Source of the DNA: Protula sp. h YS-2021
Lineage: Eukaryota; Annelida; Polychaeta; Sabellida; Serpulidae
Assembly: GCA_949752745.1 (NCBI GenBank)
Contig: OX457027.1
Location: 90,541,720-90,605,719, forward strand
DNA: 64,000 nt
Reading direction: 5' to 3'
The notes under the pieces are model-generated. The model saw only the letters and a program-made list of their open reading frames with translations. It was not told the origin of the DNA and did no database searches. Positions 1 to 17,495 of this stretch are shown one piece after another; within the stretch, counting starts at the first letter, position 1; the number at the start of each line of letters is the position of its first letter. A program made the translations under genes and the position numbers.

Positions 1-626
1 CAGCAGGCGCCGGTGAGCCAACGCCCGCCCCACTTAGTATAGAAAAACAGCACAGCAAAAAAAAAAAAAACAAAAAAACAGCACAGTAAAGAAAAAAATG
101 CAGTGGTTTGGAATAGTTATCGTGACGGTTGCGTCTCGGAAATCGATAACGTACGTGGATTAGCCTAATGGCTTTACAGGTTTTCGTAGTACAGTTGCCA
201 TGGGAAACTGACAGAATTGAGTACTGAAATAGTAAATTAAAACAACAAAGAAAGAATTCAAGTAAATGGAGCCTATGATTTGAAAAAAAAAAAAAAAACT
301 GGTGAAATAATAGAAGTAAATAACCGTAATATTAAATTGAGTGAGTACTGTTGACGTCGTTGGGTGCGGTTTTCTAGGGTCACGGCGCCATACAGATCCC
401 TGTACACGCGCAGCAGGGTGTCGTGCCGTCCATGTACACGGGCCATCCGACGTACGCCTACCCGCCGGGCCGAGACTACGCCACCGATCGCAGCTACCCG
501 GGCAACGCCATGTACGATGACGTCACGTGCGGGCCGTGCGAGCCGGGTGCCCAGTATTACCCCGCGGGCGCGCCACCGCTCAACATGCACCAGGGCGGCG
601 CGCACGCCACGGGATTTACCGCCTAG
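1..626 (+). pseudogene. 3' end of a DUF4476-like gene, copy A (partial at window edge)
   Basis: Bases 1-12 are the last 12 nt of an exon that ends at a GTGAGC donor. The terminal exon follows at 378-626, after a TTTCTAG acceptor, and encodes 82 residues to a TAG stop. It is rich in Tyr, Pro and Gly with a few Cys. It is nearly identical to the terminal exon of copy B at 7042-7290, and the introns match as well, so the two are tandem duplicates offset by about 6663 bp. The upstream exons lie outside the window. No lesion is visible in the exon shown; the type reflects only that the copy is cut by the window edge. The function is unknown. Confidence 0.6.
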
Positions 627-4338
<3,712 letters not shown>

Positions 4339-4616
4339 CACAAAGGCTGATAGATGCGGAGATGATGTCATTGTGCGGAGGACCAGACCAAATGTATTTT
4401 TTTGCAAAACCCAAGCCATGCTTGTTTTTGACAATGTGAGAGCACATGCCTCTGACGTAAAGTAAATCAAGGCTTCTGTACAGGGCCGCTGTACGTGGAT
4501 GCGCCATTTCCCGCCTCCTCCGGTCTTTTTTTCCTTATTGACATACTCTCTGGTTGTCGCCCCACCCCTGCTGGTACATTTGTTTGCTGCTGCAGAATGA
4601 TGTATACATACACTGG

Positions 4617-4720
4617 TGTACTGATTACTCGTGTAGTGATTACCCGTGCACTGATTGCTCGTATACTGATTGCTCGTATACTGATTACTCGTTTACTGAT
4701 TACTCGTTTACTGATTACGA
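4617..4720. repeat. 15-bp minisatellite before the exon at 4737
   Basis: About seven imperfect units of a 15-mer like ctgattactcgtata. It ends about 16 bp before the splice acceptor of the exon at 4737. Confidence 0.8.
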
Positions 4721-4736
4721 TGTTTGTGTCTTTCAG

Positions 4737-7290
4737 GCGTCGAGACTTCTCTATGCGTTTGGAATTCCCTCCGACAAAGTGCGAGCAATTCAAGTTTTGG
4801 AGCCAGTAAGTCAAATGGATTGTTAGTTTACTTTGTTTACTGTGTTGTCGTGGCAAATCTAGGAGAAAGTAAAGGGATTATAAGATCACACTCAAGGTTA
4901 TGAAGCAATTATTTGGGCGGTAATTCAAAACAAACTCTGGGAAAAAATATATTGCATGTAATAATATTTTAAAAAATAATTTGGAAGCGACACGAAGTTA
5001 CGTAATTGGATAAAGTGAAATTTTTGAAACTATGTACAATGTTTTCAGCGACTTTGCCGAATGACGTGCAGCGAAGCACGTGACGTCATCGGGGTGTGCA
5101 GCATGCATAACGATAAGCTTAAAGTTCCACATTGATGTGAAGAGGTAAGCGTACAAGCGAAAACAAAAGATTTAGTATTTATGATGACCAGTATTTTTAC
5201 TTGTTTGATGCTTTGATGTTTTTTTTTCTTGTTGGAGACTAAAAAATATCGGCGAGAAATGACTAATTAGCCCTGTTAGCTAGCGGAAGTTATACACATA
5301 AGTGTTAGTGTTCACGGAGACGCAACACTCAAGCAGTTTCGAGTTTTAGACTTGGTGGCCGTAGTCACGGTATTGTCTGTAACCTATCCCGAGTAGGAAT
5401 TAGTTTTCACAATGTTATCATCCAGTACAGCGTGTTGTGTACGTATCGTTTATTCATTTATTCCCCGCAGGGGGAATATATGCGATCGGCCACGTGTCGG
5501 TCTGTCGGTCGGTCTGTCATCAAGAGCTTGTTAACACGATAACTTGAAAACTCCTGCAAGGAGTTTCAGGAAACTTGGTATGTGGCTTCTATGGGAGCAA
5601 ACACAGATCGGTATTGTAAATGGGCTAGGTCCATAAAAGGAAAATGGACCAGCTGGACTTCGAAAATTTCAGCTCTTCATTGACTATTGTGTGACCTTGT
5701 TAAAACTATAACTTAAAAACTCCTGCAAGGATTTTCATGAAACTTGGTATGTAGCTTCTATGGGAGCAAACACAGATCGGTATTGTAAATGGGTCAGGTC
5801 CGTCCAAGGAAAATGGACCAGCTGGACTTGAAAAATTTCAACTATTGATGGCCGTGTTTAACTGATGGGGGGGGGGGGTCTGTGGGGAATATGTGGGCTT
5901 GCACACTGCTCTAGACACTAGTTATGTACTTGCGTTACCAAGCAACATCGAGGGAATTCGTTAGAACAACGATAGGACATCGGTTAGGACAAGGTGTTAT
6001 GCATAATGTTTTCATAAACTTGCAGATATCTGACGGATAATCTCACGCGGGAAGGACAGGAGCAAATTCTGGGAGCTTTCCCATTTGAGAACGACAAAGT
6101 GCAAGCCATGTCTATCCTCAACACGGTAAGAATAAACAATTACAGGACAGGTGGTCCTTAATGCTGTAACCTGATTGGCCAATTTCCAAGTCAATAATTT
6201 TTCAATGTTTACTGGGAACGCAAATGTTGACTACATTGAGGTTGTTTGTAATCAAAAGTTAGATCATGTGAACAAAGCATTTATATTGGCTCATTACGTG
6301 CTGTAATTTGCAAGCAGATACGAAATCATTGACATAAAGGTCAGCATAATGTTGTTCTTCATTAATGTTTCATGTTGACTCGGAATGAGTCAGTATCTGG
6401 TAAGTGTTTACGTATAGTGTGAATGTGGTGGCGCCAATTTCTTTATCACTTCTGATACAATTACTGTTGTATTTGTGCCATACGAAACCTTGGTGACCTT
6501 GATCATGACGTTGTCTGTTACTTCGTGTGGCGTTTAGGTGCGCTCTGACGTGACGGACGCGGTGCCGGCGGGCGGTCACCAGAGCTACGCGGCGTTGGGC
6601 GGCTTGTACACGCAGTGCCGGCCCCTCGTGCCGCACCTCTACGGCAGCGTGGATGATCAGTGGCAGCAGGCGCCGGTGAGCCAACGCCCGCCCCACTCAG
6701 TACAGAAAAACAGCACAGCCCCCACCCCCCCCCCCCCCGAAAAAAAAAGAAAAAAAAAAGAGCACAGTGAAAAGAAAAAAGGCACAGTGGTCTGTAATAG
6801 TTATCGTGACGGTTACGTCTCAGAAATCGATACCTTATGTGCATTAGCTGGATGGCTTTACAGATTTTCGCAGTACAGTTGTCATGGGAAACTGTAGTGA
6901 AATAGTAAATTAAAACAACAAAGGAAGAATTCAAGTAAATGGGAGTCTATGATTTGAAAAAAAGGATGAAATAATAGAAGTAAATAACCGTAATATTAAA
7001 TTGAGTGAGTGCTGCTGACGTCGTTGGGTGCGGTTTTCTAGGGTCACGGCGCCATACAGATCCCTGTACACGCGCAGCAGGGTGTCTTACCATCCATGTA
7101 CACGGACCATCCGACGTACGCCTACCCGCCGGGCCGAGACTACGCCACCGATCGCAGCTACCCGGGCAACGCCATGTACGATGACGTCACGTGCGGGCCG
7201 TGCGAGCCGGGTGCCCAGTATTACCCCGCGGGTGCGCCACCGCTCAACATGCACCAGGGCGGCGCGCACGCCACGGGATTTACCGCCTAG
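4737..7290 (+). CDS. DUF4476-like protein gene, copy B (four exons, 5' part not found)
   Basis: Four exons have clean GT-AG borders: 4737-4805, 6026-6125, 6538-6675 and 7042-7290 (stop TAG). The first two encode repeats of the type hhxAFxhxxDKVxAhxhL, for example LLYAFGIPSDKVRAIQVL and ILGAFPFENDKVQAMSIL. This is the pattern I associate with DUF4476. The last exon is rich in Tyr, Pro and Gly. Exons 2-4 join in phase 0. Exon 1 is 69 nt in the recognisable frame and exon 2 is 100 nt (33 codons plus 1), so their join is out of frame by the splice sites I can see; a small exon may be missing or the copy is decayed. No initiator or signal peptide is seen, and copy A's flank begins only about 400 bp upstream. 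The copy may therefore be 5'-truncated by the tandem duplication. Confidence 0.6.
5462..5852. repeat. Intronic repeat: two tandem units of about 169 bp
   Basis: Within the first intron of copy B, the block starting ataacttgaaaactcctgc repeats at about 5539 and again (ataacttaaaaactcctgc) at about 5708. Both units share gcttctatgggagcaaac and ggaccagctggactt. A tcggtctgtcggtcgg run precedes them and a 10-bp poly-G follows. It is non-coding. Confidence 0.75.
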
Positions 7291-10200
7291 GGGGAACACG
7301 ACTCTCAACTTTATCAAACTGATGTTGTCTTGTTTTTGGCGTATGCTACAATTGTTTGTTATATTTTAAAAATATATTATGTGATAAGCTTACCGTTGAT
7401 TGTATAAGAAAGTGTGCTGAAAAATATTGACAATTTTTAGGATATTTTAATATGAATACTCTCTGTGATATTATAAGACATCTGTGAGTGGCGTGTATTA
7501 TGACGTCACGCCTGTTCTACAAGTGCATGCCTGCTGCTTTCCCATCAGTAATGAAGTTACCATTTCGAAATAAACAAAGCAACAGCTCCCCAAGGGACCG
7601 CTTTGTTTTTGGGTACAAGTTAACAGTGAAGATTATATATTTAGCCTTAAAAAAAAAAAAAAAACAAGATGGCGGTGCCGCTGGTTGTTTGGATGTTGTT
7701 GTTGTTGTTTATTTTACTAAGCAGCTGCATACATTTATTGGTATATTTTTTCGTATGCTTTTTTTTATATTTGTCTTTTTAAATCGATTAATAAACAAAA
7801 AATCGAGGAATAAGATTGTTTGAAAATATCAGTTGTGAAAAATATTTAATTAGCTTAAAAAGCAATTCTGAAATTGCAGTCACGATTCGTTTAAAGCTTT
7901 AGCGCCAGTGGTGTATAATATTTGTCAACCATCACAGTATTACGTAATCTGTTAATGTTATACCTCCTCCCAAACAAAAAAAATTGAAACAAGATATGTC
8001 CCTACTCGGCCTTTGAATCTTAAAAATAAATTTCTTTCTTGTCTTTGAAAACACACACACACACAAATACGCATGTGGTATTTGTGAATCATTTTTGTAT
8101 GAAATTACACCTAAACTACTTGTGTAAGCCACAAAAAGCGAAACGGCGACTCCACCATTCAGTGTTGTACAGTCTTTGTCGGATTCTTGGTATAATATCA
8201 TTTTAAAACTATGTTTTTTTCTTTAGTTTTGTCTGAAATATATCTACATGTCATTGTGCGCTCCTACTTTTTCTTGCTTTGAACCGATTTTACGTTAGAA
8301 CCGGTTTCTTTTTACTTGTCTTATGAAAGATTAGTGGTTTTTTTTTACTTAATAAATTTTGTTAACTTTGAGCTGACTGTCTTATTCTCTCTGCCTTCAT
8401 TTCTTTAAAAATAATAATAAATATATAAAAATGAAGAAATAAAGCGACTGAACAACAAATTGGTATGTAAATGTTGGCTGGGAATTCAATCCCTAGGATT
8501 TGCATGTCACCCATGTTACCCTGCATATTACAAACTGTACTGTTACAAAACTTGGATAAATATCCATATCTAATTGTTAGTTTTCTGCCTGTGTTCCTTG
8601 ACAGCTGTGCTGATTCTGATTGGCTCTGCGTCATTTGGTTCAGACATCGTAGTCGCTTTCTTGATCTCCATCTTTCTCGATCCCCTTACACCAGGAATCC
8701 CCCCTGTACACCTCCCCAGATAAACCCTAGCCCGCGAGTGAAATTAAACAAAAAAAGGATAATATATCTTCTGTAAGAAGGTTGTAGGTCATTCTCCTGC
8801 CTACAGTACTGGTAGCATGAGCCTGGAAGGCGAATACAAACGGTGTCCAAGGCTAGAGGAGGGTCTTTCGGTTCAGTCCAATCCTGCCTGTAGGACTGGA
8901 AGAAGAGTACGAACCGTGACCAGGCTGTCCAGGCCCATTTCACAACTCACATACTTATAGTTACGCCTGTCCTCTCTCTCTCCATTTTATTTTCTACGCA
9001 AAATTTTCGTAACTGTTACTTGCAAATTCTCTAGAAATTTTGTGTTTTTGAGAATTTACTGAAATTGTGCAGGATTTCATGTATCCCACATTTTGCGAGT
9101 TAACCCCTGATTGCAGGTGTCTTCGTGGGTTAGTTAATTTATTTCGGGTGTTCAAATACAGCCCAAAACTCCAAAAGGCCCAATCTCCGTCCAGTCTGGA
9201 TTGTTATGGTGGTTTTACATTATTTTTATATCTCAGGGACTTTAAAAACGCAATAAAGAAATGTATTTTTTTAATTTGTTAAGTTATAATTCCAAATAGG
9301 CAGCCAATTTATAAAGCAAAGGTCACGCTTCAGTGCCTGGTTACAACTTTCTGTCTGGCTTTATCAATGTGTGAATTCTCACACGTATGCCGCAAGGAAT
9401 GGAATCAGATACCACAGTGGCGTATCAACAGGTTCATCACGCCGATGCCCGGGCGGATAAATGCCCTTATAAGCGCGCGAGGTGCCCACACGCATTACTA
9501 AACATTTCAAATGTCTTCAAGTCCAAATTTGTACGGCGAATTTTTGAAATGAGCAAGACATTTTGTTCACTGGCGGCAGTTACAACCAAAAACATCGTGT
9601 ACTCAGAGAGGGAGTTACAGCGCTCTTAATTTGAAAAATTTAATAAAACAGGTACTAAATATATAGCTATATGGTTTTTCTTTTTCACTCTTTGCGTTTT
9701 TTACTGTCCTTAAGTATATATATATTTTTTTGTTTGGCTTCGATAATTTCACTGCAGCACAAACCCAGGTTATATCTGCATTAAGATAAATAAAGTGAAA
9801 GTAAAGTGTGCTTAAAGCTTTTATTTATGAAAATAAACAACAATCTGTAAAGCTGGCTGGTGATATATTTTTCACTTTTATATTTTCTTTTTCGAGGAAA
9901 AACAATTTTTTTTGAATATCGCCGGGTAATTAAAATCGCAAATACAAAAAGTTGACCCGGCCGATCAGTAGAATTTCCAGTGAAAAATAAAGATTTCGGC
10001 CGGTGGAGTCTATAAAGTTTTAAAGATAACAAAAGCCCGGAAGGAAGAAAATATATTGATGCTATATCTGTTATGTTATATAAGCGCTTTATATAAAACA
10101 ATCACGCCATACTTTTGGAGGAGGGATACAAACCAAAAAAAACCAAAAAAACCTCGGAACTCTGGACAATGATGAGTCACGGACATTACAACAAGGAGGA

Positions 10201-10343
10201 AGCATAAAATTAAAGCTAAGCAAAGTCAACTGCACTTGGAAAGCATATGGATCAGAAGAGGCATAAAATACAACATAAAAATATATTTGAAAGAGAGAGA
10301 GAGAGTGTGTGTGTGTGTGTGAGAGTGAGAGAGAGGAAAATTC

Positions 10344-10442
<99 letters not shown>

Positions 10443-10691
10443 CAGTTAGATACACTAAATGCCCGCTGCGCTAATTAAGGGTCAGGTTACAAACTCTCAG
10501 TTAACGGGCCTATCATCGCCCAGTTTAGTCTTAAATATCTATTTTTTGTTTTGTAATACTTCTTCAGTATTTTCGACTAATTTTCATTGCATTTTGCCGA
10601 CCCTAGAGTTCCTTTCCGAACGATTGTTGTTTTCTTGCGCCAAACTTGATCATTTCCTTCCCATCGACATTTGTCAGCAACCTATAAGCTA
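7291..10691. repeat. 3' flank of copy B, second copy of the duplicated segment
   Basis: Matches 627-4338 and, from about 8137, 22870-25610. It contains the GA/GT/AT compound microsatellite at 10291-10438. No gene is supported. Confidence 0.8.
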
Positions 10692-10798
10692 ACACAACAA
10701 ATACCGAAATATGCAATCGACCTCCCCATTCCCCCCTCGTTTATAAGAGATTTTACTTTTGGGCCCTAAATGAGAGCATGTTGGCCTTTAGTGTATAT

Positions 10799-12223
10799 GT
10801 TACAGTCAATGTTGGAAACCCACCATTTCACGAAATGGCAAACCGTGTTGGGTAAATTCGCGTAATGCCTAAAATCTTTTGCAATTTCACGAAATAACCT
10901 AAAAGTTAGGTTATTTCACGGAATTACCTAAAAATCTTACATTTTATTTCACAAATTGGCAAACCAAGATCAGGCAAAATTGTGAAATAATCTTTTTTGG
11001 CTCGAAATTACTTACAATCATGACAGATATTGTATCTTTTATCTTTTGTAATTGCAATAAGATTACTTCAGTTTTCAAATACAATTAATACATCATAGTT
11101 GGTTTGTTCCTTTAATTAATACATGACAACTGATTTCAACTGATCACAAGCTTTTAGCGCGATCATATTAATAATTATTGTAATTCATGGTAATGCACAC
11201 AAGTGTTTGTGTTCTGATCTGATTTAATAGCTGTTAGGATAAATTTCAGAACAACACAATGAACTGGGTTAAGATGATGTACTCAGGAACTAGTCACCGA
11301 TTTGCCGTTAATCTACTCTGAAAAAGAACACCCTATAACTTCTGCTTTTACCTACTCTGGAATTAAGCCATTTTCATGGATTGTTCATTATAAGGAAACT
11401 TTCTCCATATTGGCCCTCCGGAGAAGATATATTTTGATATAAATTTACCTGCAATCGGGACGTTTTTATCAAATTCTTAAAAATGGGAGAATCAAATGAA
11501 GATAAATACAAACAGGAGCTGTACAAAGTATTTGAACTGCACAAATAGGTCTTTATGCCAAAAGACCAATATTACTCGACTGTGGAGGAATTAAAAGCAT
11601 GAACACCGGCACAAAAAGCAGGCTTGAATATTATATTATCAACAAGTATGAAATTATTATTATTCATATAAAGTTTGGTCATTATAACTCGGATAATATT
11701 TGAAAATTACATGTTTATTAAAATAGAATTGGAGTATAACGTTATTGGGATACAACAGTTTTAATATTACTCTTAACTCGAGCTTTAAAGATGAGAGAAA
11801 TACTAGCTGTCTTTAAAATTCTGCATTTTTGTTCATGTTTTTGTCTCAAATGTAGGTTAAAATTTAAAAGATTTTCCTGTTTTTAATTTTCAGATACGAA
11901 ATTCTGCAATGCGGTGATGTGATATTCATATCGTTCATCGTGTGGTGTGAAACATTCTCGTACGATGGTTTATTGTATTACCCGTTTTTTATCAATAAAC
12001 AGTTCAAACTACTGTCTTTTTCTGATTCCTTTGATATATCCTTGTTATAGATAACACTTTGCCATTTCACGTAATGGCAAACAGAAAATTTAGGTAATTT
12101 CGTGAAATAACCTAACTTTTAGGTTATTTCGTGAAACGGCAAAAGATTTTAGGCATTACGCGAATTTACCTAACACGGTTTGCCATTTCGTGAAATGGCG
12201 GGTTTCCAACATTGACTGTAACA
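10799..12223. mobile_element. Non-autonomous DNA transposon with TIRs, 1.4 kb
   Basis: The ends are tgttacagtcaatgttgg and its reverse complement. The terminal regions continue as diverged inverted repeats of 100 bp or more, with internal copies of a motif like aggttatttcacgaa. The matching place in copy C (about 25700) reads agtgtatctaac without insertion, so this is a filled site with an adjacent empty site. The duplicated target is TAT or TA; the exact edge is ambiguous by one base. No transposase ORF is present. The superfamily is not assigned: a TA target would suit Tc1/mariner, a 3-bp target PIF/Harbinger. Confidence 0.85.
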
Positions 12224-13165
12224 TATCTAACTGGTATATTGCATTACATTTATATTCCATTGCATTTATTTTAAAGTAACACATTTATCAAAGCAACACG
12301 AATCATATGGACTTGAATATCCTGGCATTGTCTGTTAATAATAAGTGCAATTGCGCACTCCGACCCCTACTCGATCCAGGGACTTGCATCCTTGCATCCT
12401 GGCACTGTCTGTAAATAATGAGTGCAACACCGCAGTTCGACCCCTACTCGATCCGGGGTCTCAAAAGTCCAAAGTAGCACTTGTTTGTGTTTCATTCATT
12501 TCGGTTCAAGCCTGCAGTTAATGATGGTATTGGTGATATGTTACCCATGCACTTCTATTCCCTGACGTAAGCACTTCGTTTTGAAGGTGTTAGTCAGACG
12601 AGATCATCCTTGTACATGGGTCTAAAACTCTCGAGAACACAAAATAAATGTTAAGGAGACCTGACTTGTATTGTTTTGCTTTAAAAAAATATTAGACATG
12701 ACTTGTATTACTTGGCTTCAAAAAATATTATCCAGATAATTTTACAAAATAAATAAACCATGCAGTATGAACATGACTTTACTTGAATAAATATGTAATT
12801 TTCTAGTGAATTGTTTCCTTTTTCTTTTTTTCTTTTTTTTTTTTTTGATATTAATGACAACAAAATAAGAATGACAAGAAATTCCTAAAGACCAAATTTG
12901 ATTACTAACTCTAACGTGCAATCACATGTCACGTTTTACGAGGCACTGGATCTGGTAGTAACAAATACATCGCAAAAACTGGAGTAAAACAGCAAAACTA
13001 TTCACGCAATAAAATATTTAGGTGAATTTTTTTTTGAAAGGATAGCAGTGTCTTTAACCATATTTTAATAATGTCATATCCATAAAAGTTTTTAGGTCAG
13101 CATTATTTGCGGTATTGCAAAGCGCTAGACTGGGCTCAAGTACTCTGGTTTGGATTACAGCGCAT
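12224..13165. other. Intergenic duplicated sequence, no gene
   Basis: Matches about 25705-26594. It includes two tandem units of roughly 80 bp built on cgacccctactcgatccagg (near 12340-12465, matching 25795-25925). I see no gene. Confidence 0.7.
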
Positions 13166-15210
13166 CTAGTTGGAAAGAGATGTCAGATACATGTTAAGCA
13201 CCAAGTCATGGCTATCATGTTCACTGATGCTGAATGTTTCACCACATTTTGGACAAATTGCATTTACCAGTGCTCCACGGAATTCGGACACTGCGGACTC
13301 CGTGTGACACATCGGACATGCGTATTTTGCATCACGCAGACCGGTCAATGACGTCAACAGTTTTTCAGCTATTTTCGGACCAGATCGCTCATATTCTTGC
13401 TTTTCTGATTCGTACAGGTCATTTAGAGTCCAGTATATGTCCATGAATTTCACATTAAGCACATCAGCATTTTGAATTCTGAAGAAGCCATTGTCAGCCC
13501 ACTGAGATCCCCAGGAGTTCATGAAGCAGAGACACTGGCTGTTAAAACTAGTGAGAACAACTGCGTGTCCTATAAGCTTTCCTCCTGGACTGCCTAGATC
13601 TTTTTTGCTGAGTATGCCTTTTGGATTATATTTGTAGAAATCCGAGAACGGGTCCCATTCCTTTTCAGTGATCTGAAATGTTGCAATAACTGGACGTTTT
13701 GCTGTCACCGCTTTCATGGCTCCAAGAGTGTCGACATCTTTGAAATGCAAGCGATACTTGGGGCACATTTCCCTTAGAACGTTGCGAGTGACGGCCCCGT
13801 CTTTGCCGTACTTTGCTATTAATTCGCTACGGAGTTCAAAGAAGTCTGGATACCCTCCTGATCTTCCAACAATGCGTTTCATCGCAAGATGCATCACGGC
13901 CGCTGATGCGTTTGCGTAAGATGTTCCTCCCTCCTGTGTCTTAGCCTCAAAACCTTCGTTGACCTTATTGATATAAAGATCTAAGTCAATTGATGCTAAC
14001 ACATCACAAAGTGCATCCTGGGAACATACCACATCTCTGACAAAACTACAAACATCACCAATGAAATCTGGATGGTTTATTTGGAAGAACAACCTGGTCT
14101 CATTGTTTTCAAACTCTATATTCCATCCGTGTTTGATGAAAATAGAACGTGGAATCAGCTGCGTCCTTATACTTGAGCTGAGGTCAAACATAAATTGCCC
14201 ACCTTGTTGCCATTCGTGTCTTTTCCTGGAGTAGAGTGTCCGCGGTTCAGAGATTAGTTGGTTTGTGATGTAACAGCTCACCACTTTGACGTCTAAATCA
14301 GTGAATGTTGGCGGATATGATCCATCAGTTGGCATGCCATCAGACAGAACAAACAGAACCTTATTTTTGCATCGATATTCTGATCTACCAAGCAATCTGT
14401 GTGCTTCCTGTAGGGCATTAATCATTGGGGTTCCTCCGTAGATGTATGGCTCAACTGTTTTCATTAACTTATCAATCCGAGCGTCTATTAGCTCGTTGTG
14501 ATCAACAACATCGTAAATGATTCCATGAGCATCTTTTATGCCCACAATTGCTCCGGTTCTCACTTCTTCCACAACTGAACTTTTAATTATTTCTTTACCT
14601 TTCTCTGCTGCTTCTTTTACTGACTGTTCCGTATTCTCGTCCGACTTGTTTTGCACCCCAGGAATAAAACCTGTGCCCCACCTTGCTAGCCTCGCTGTTG
14701 AGGAAGGTTCCTTACACTGTGACGGAAGGCAGCGTGACACAAAAGTAGACCTAAAATTCTGGTTATGCAACAGCATGGAATAAAGTAATTTCACATCTTC
14801 TGACGTGATATGCTCGTCCAGGATATCATCGGTCGCCCAATTGCGTACATAGCGTGCACCATTTCTCTCGAGGAGGTCTAAAGCCTCCTGTATCACTTTC
14901 TGTTTGCTCATATGATTGAAAGTTGCGGTTTTTTTTCCAGTTCCTTTGCTCTTCTCACTGTATTAAGTAGGTCAAATGTTTCGGGATGCGATGACGCACC
15001 ATAGCCTATAGCAAACACTTTATTCTCTGGTGAGACATCGTGCTTGATCAGTGCGTCTACAACCTTGAAAATGGAGCGAGCCCAGCTTCCACCTTCATGG
15101 TCAACATGTGCGCCAACGCTCTCCCTCATTGAGCCAGAAAAATCCACTAGTATCCCAATCAGCACAGCCATAACTAGGTCATCTGACAAATAATTATTTA
15201 CAGTATTCAT
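13166..15210 (-). pseudogene. vWA domain plus papain-like cysteine protease, copy 1 (frameshift, catalytic Cys lost)
   Basis: An intron-poor gene in two overlapping frames (14908-15210 and 13166-14911). The N-terminal part is a von Willebrand A domain with a full MIDAS: DFSGS near the start, then GGTPM and LSDGMPTDG. The C-terminal half is C1 peptidase-like: EGGTSYANA where the nucleophile belongs, GHAVVLTSF with the His, and NSWGSQWADNGFF with the Asn. It ends in a CxxC...CxxC zinc ribbon. Two lesions are visible. One extra A in an eight-A run near 14930 shifts the frame between the vWA start and the rest; copy 2 is in frame there. The nucleophile position is Ser here but Cys in copy 2. The start is uncertain: ATG at 15210 or 15171. 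The native role is unknown. Confidence 0.75.
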
Positions 15211-15557
15211 ATGATTACGTATAGAATTAAACACACAAAGTATAAATTTATTTTTGGACAACAACACGAAGAGTAACAATAGTTTGTGGGCATAAAAACA
15301 AAGTACCAATGATTGGGCATGCACACCAAGTTAAACTATATATTGAATTATTGAATGTTCATAACAGCGTTAAATCTTAACTAGAATGCCTACGGACATT
15401 GTGCTAAATCGTAACATGTAAGACGTTACGAAGATGACAGGAGCACTTTTTGTCCGATATTGGTCAAAATCGCTAATCAGTGGTGGAAGAGGACTGTTTG
15501 GAAACATTCCTGGTAAATTTCAAAACAGCCACAGAAGCATTCTGAAATACACCTTGA

Positions 15558-15589
15558 TGCACACACACACACACACACACACACACGCG

Positions 15590-15677
<88 letters not shown>
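15558..15677. repeat. (CA)n microsatellite with CG core
   Basis: An almost pure CA/TG run. The counterpart in the other segmental copy is at 28997-29148. Cys-Val reading frames on the minus strand are artefacts. Confidence 0.95.
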
Positions 15678-15679
<2 letters not shown>

Positions 15680-17326
15680 CATACTCACAGACACCCACAC
15701 GCACACAAACAACCGGCAAACTGAAATAAAGTTTCACTGCCTTGTCAACAGACTTATTTCTGAGATAAGGAAACTTACATGAATAAGAGAAACGTCTGTT
15801 GTCGCTTATGTCGTTTAGTGAGCAAGACAACTTCCATGGACATTTCAATAGTCTTCTTAAGTTGAAACTCTTTCTTCATGAATGGCCTTAAGAAAATGAA
15901 ATATTGCCATTAATTGAAATAAATTAATTGTTTGCTCTGGCAATCGGCTTTCATTTCTCTATTAGAGAACACTTAGGAGAATGAAAGATTTTGTGATATC
16001 GCCGCGAAATAGAACACCGGGAAACAGAGACTGATTAGTCTATTGATAATTGGCATTAATCAATGCAGTTTAATTGCTTGAACTATGGCAATTAGTTGTA
16101 AATAATTATTAATACATGGTTTATCTTGACTTTTGGGGTGAAGGTCAAATTTCTCAAAAAATAACCTGCTTTAAGAAAATCTATATTTATCTCGAAAAAG
16201 CTAAGAGCTATCTTGAACCTGTATTCTCGGAATTTCAGGAGCTTGTCTTAGATTTAAGTAAACAATCTCAGATCGGATTAGCCTTCTCAGATCTGAGATC
16301 AGTTACTTAATTTTGGCTCTTCTTTATTCTCACAAATGTTTTTGTCTCAAATCTAGTTAAGTCGTCTCAGGATAACTCCTTTAAATCTAAGGGAAGTCCA
16401 TAGGCCCACCAGAATTAAGAAAGCCGTCTAAGGGCGGCAGATTTCAACAGAAAATCATCATAAATGCCTGCTTTACAGGTGGGTTCCTTACATTGCACAT
16501 CAATGGCAACTAAAATGGTCATACGAAGTCACACTTGACGAAGTTAAAACAACGTCTATCTCCAGACGTTGGGCGGCCGTCAGATAAATATTAATATAGA
16601 ATTAGAATCTAAACTGACAATCATAATTTGTCGTGAGAGTCCCTTGGTCAAAGACCCCCACACAGGGATCATCTGGTTACGCAGGGTATTATGAAGTAAA
16701 TTTGCATGAATATTATTCAAAGCAGTTAAAAACACATGCGCGCTCATGAAATTCTAATACGTCGGCATGATAGTCTATTTTCCAAGTGAACTTTCATGGC
16801 TGCCATTTCGATACGAGGTTGTTTTTGGCTGAAAACTGATATCTATATAACGTCCATTTTTTACACTCATCTAACATTTATTTTCCGACGTCTATTCAAG
16901 ATTTCTCTAAAGACGGTGATTAGAGGTTAAACAACCTCGCTTTTCTGTTGCAGCGAAAGGCAAACGTCTAAACAACGTCGCTTATTCAAAGTCTGTTCAA
17001 CCCAATCTCATAGGTAAGGCGTAGATCTACAGTCGTGACCAGTCACAACCAAATTACAACCAGAGTTAATATGGTGGTTCGGACCGGTCGACGTTGCAAC
17101 CTCAAATTGATGTCGCATCGACGTAAATACGTTCACGGAAGGCATTGTAAGGAGGAGGAGGAGGAGGAGGAGGGGGTATTCACTATGTCATACCTTTCTT
17201 CTTACATAAAATCCCATCGCGAGGGAGCTTATCCGTCAAGCCCTACTCCCCCATCTCCGATAAAAAAGAGAAATTTAAATGTTAAGCTGTAATTTTGTCT
17301 GCGTTTTCGAGAATATGACCCCTGAA

Positions 17327-17495
<169 letters not shown>

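Noticed and set aside
15473..15848. Cys-Val-rich frames (and the same at 28908-29293)
   Set aside because: Translations of the CA microsatellite in both segmental copies.
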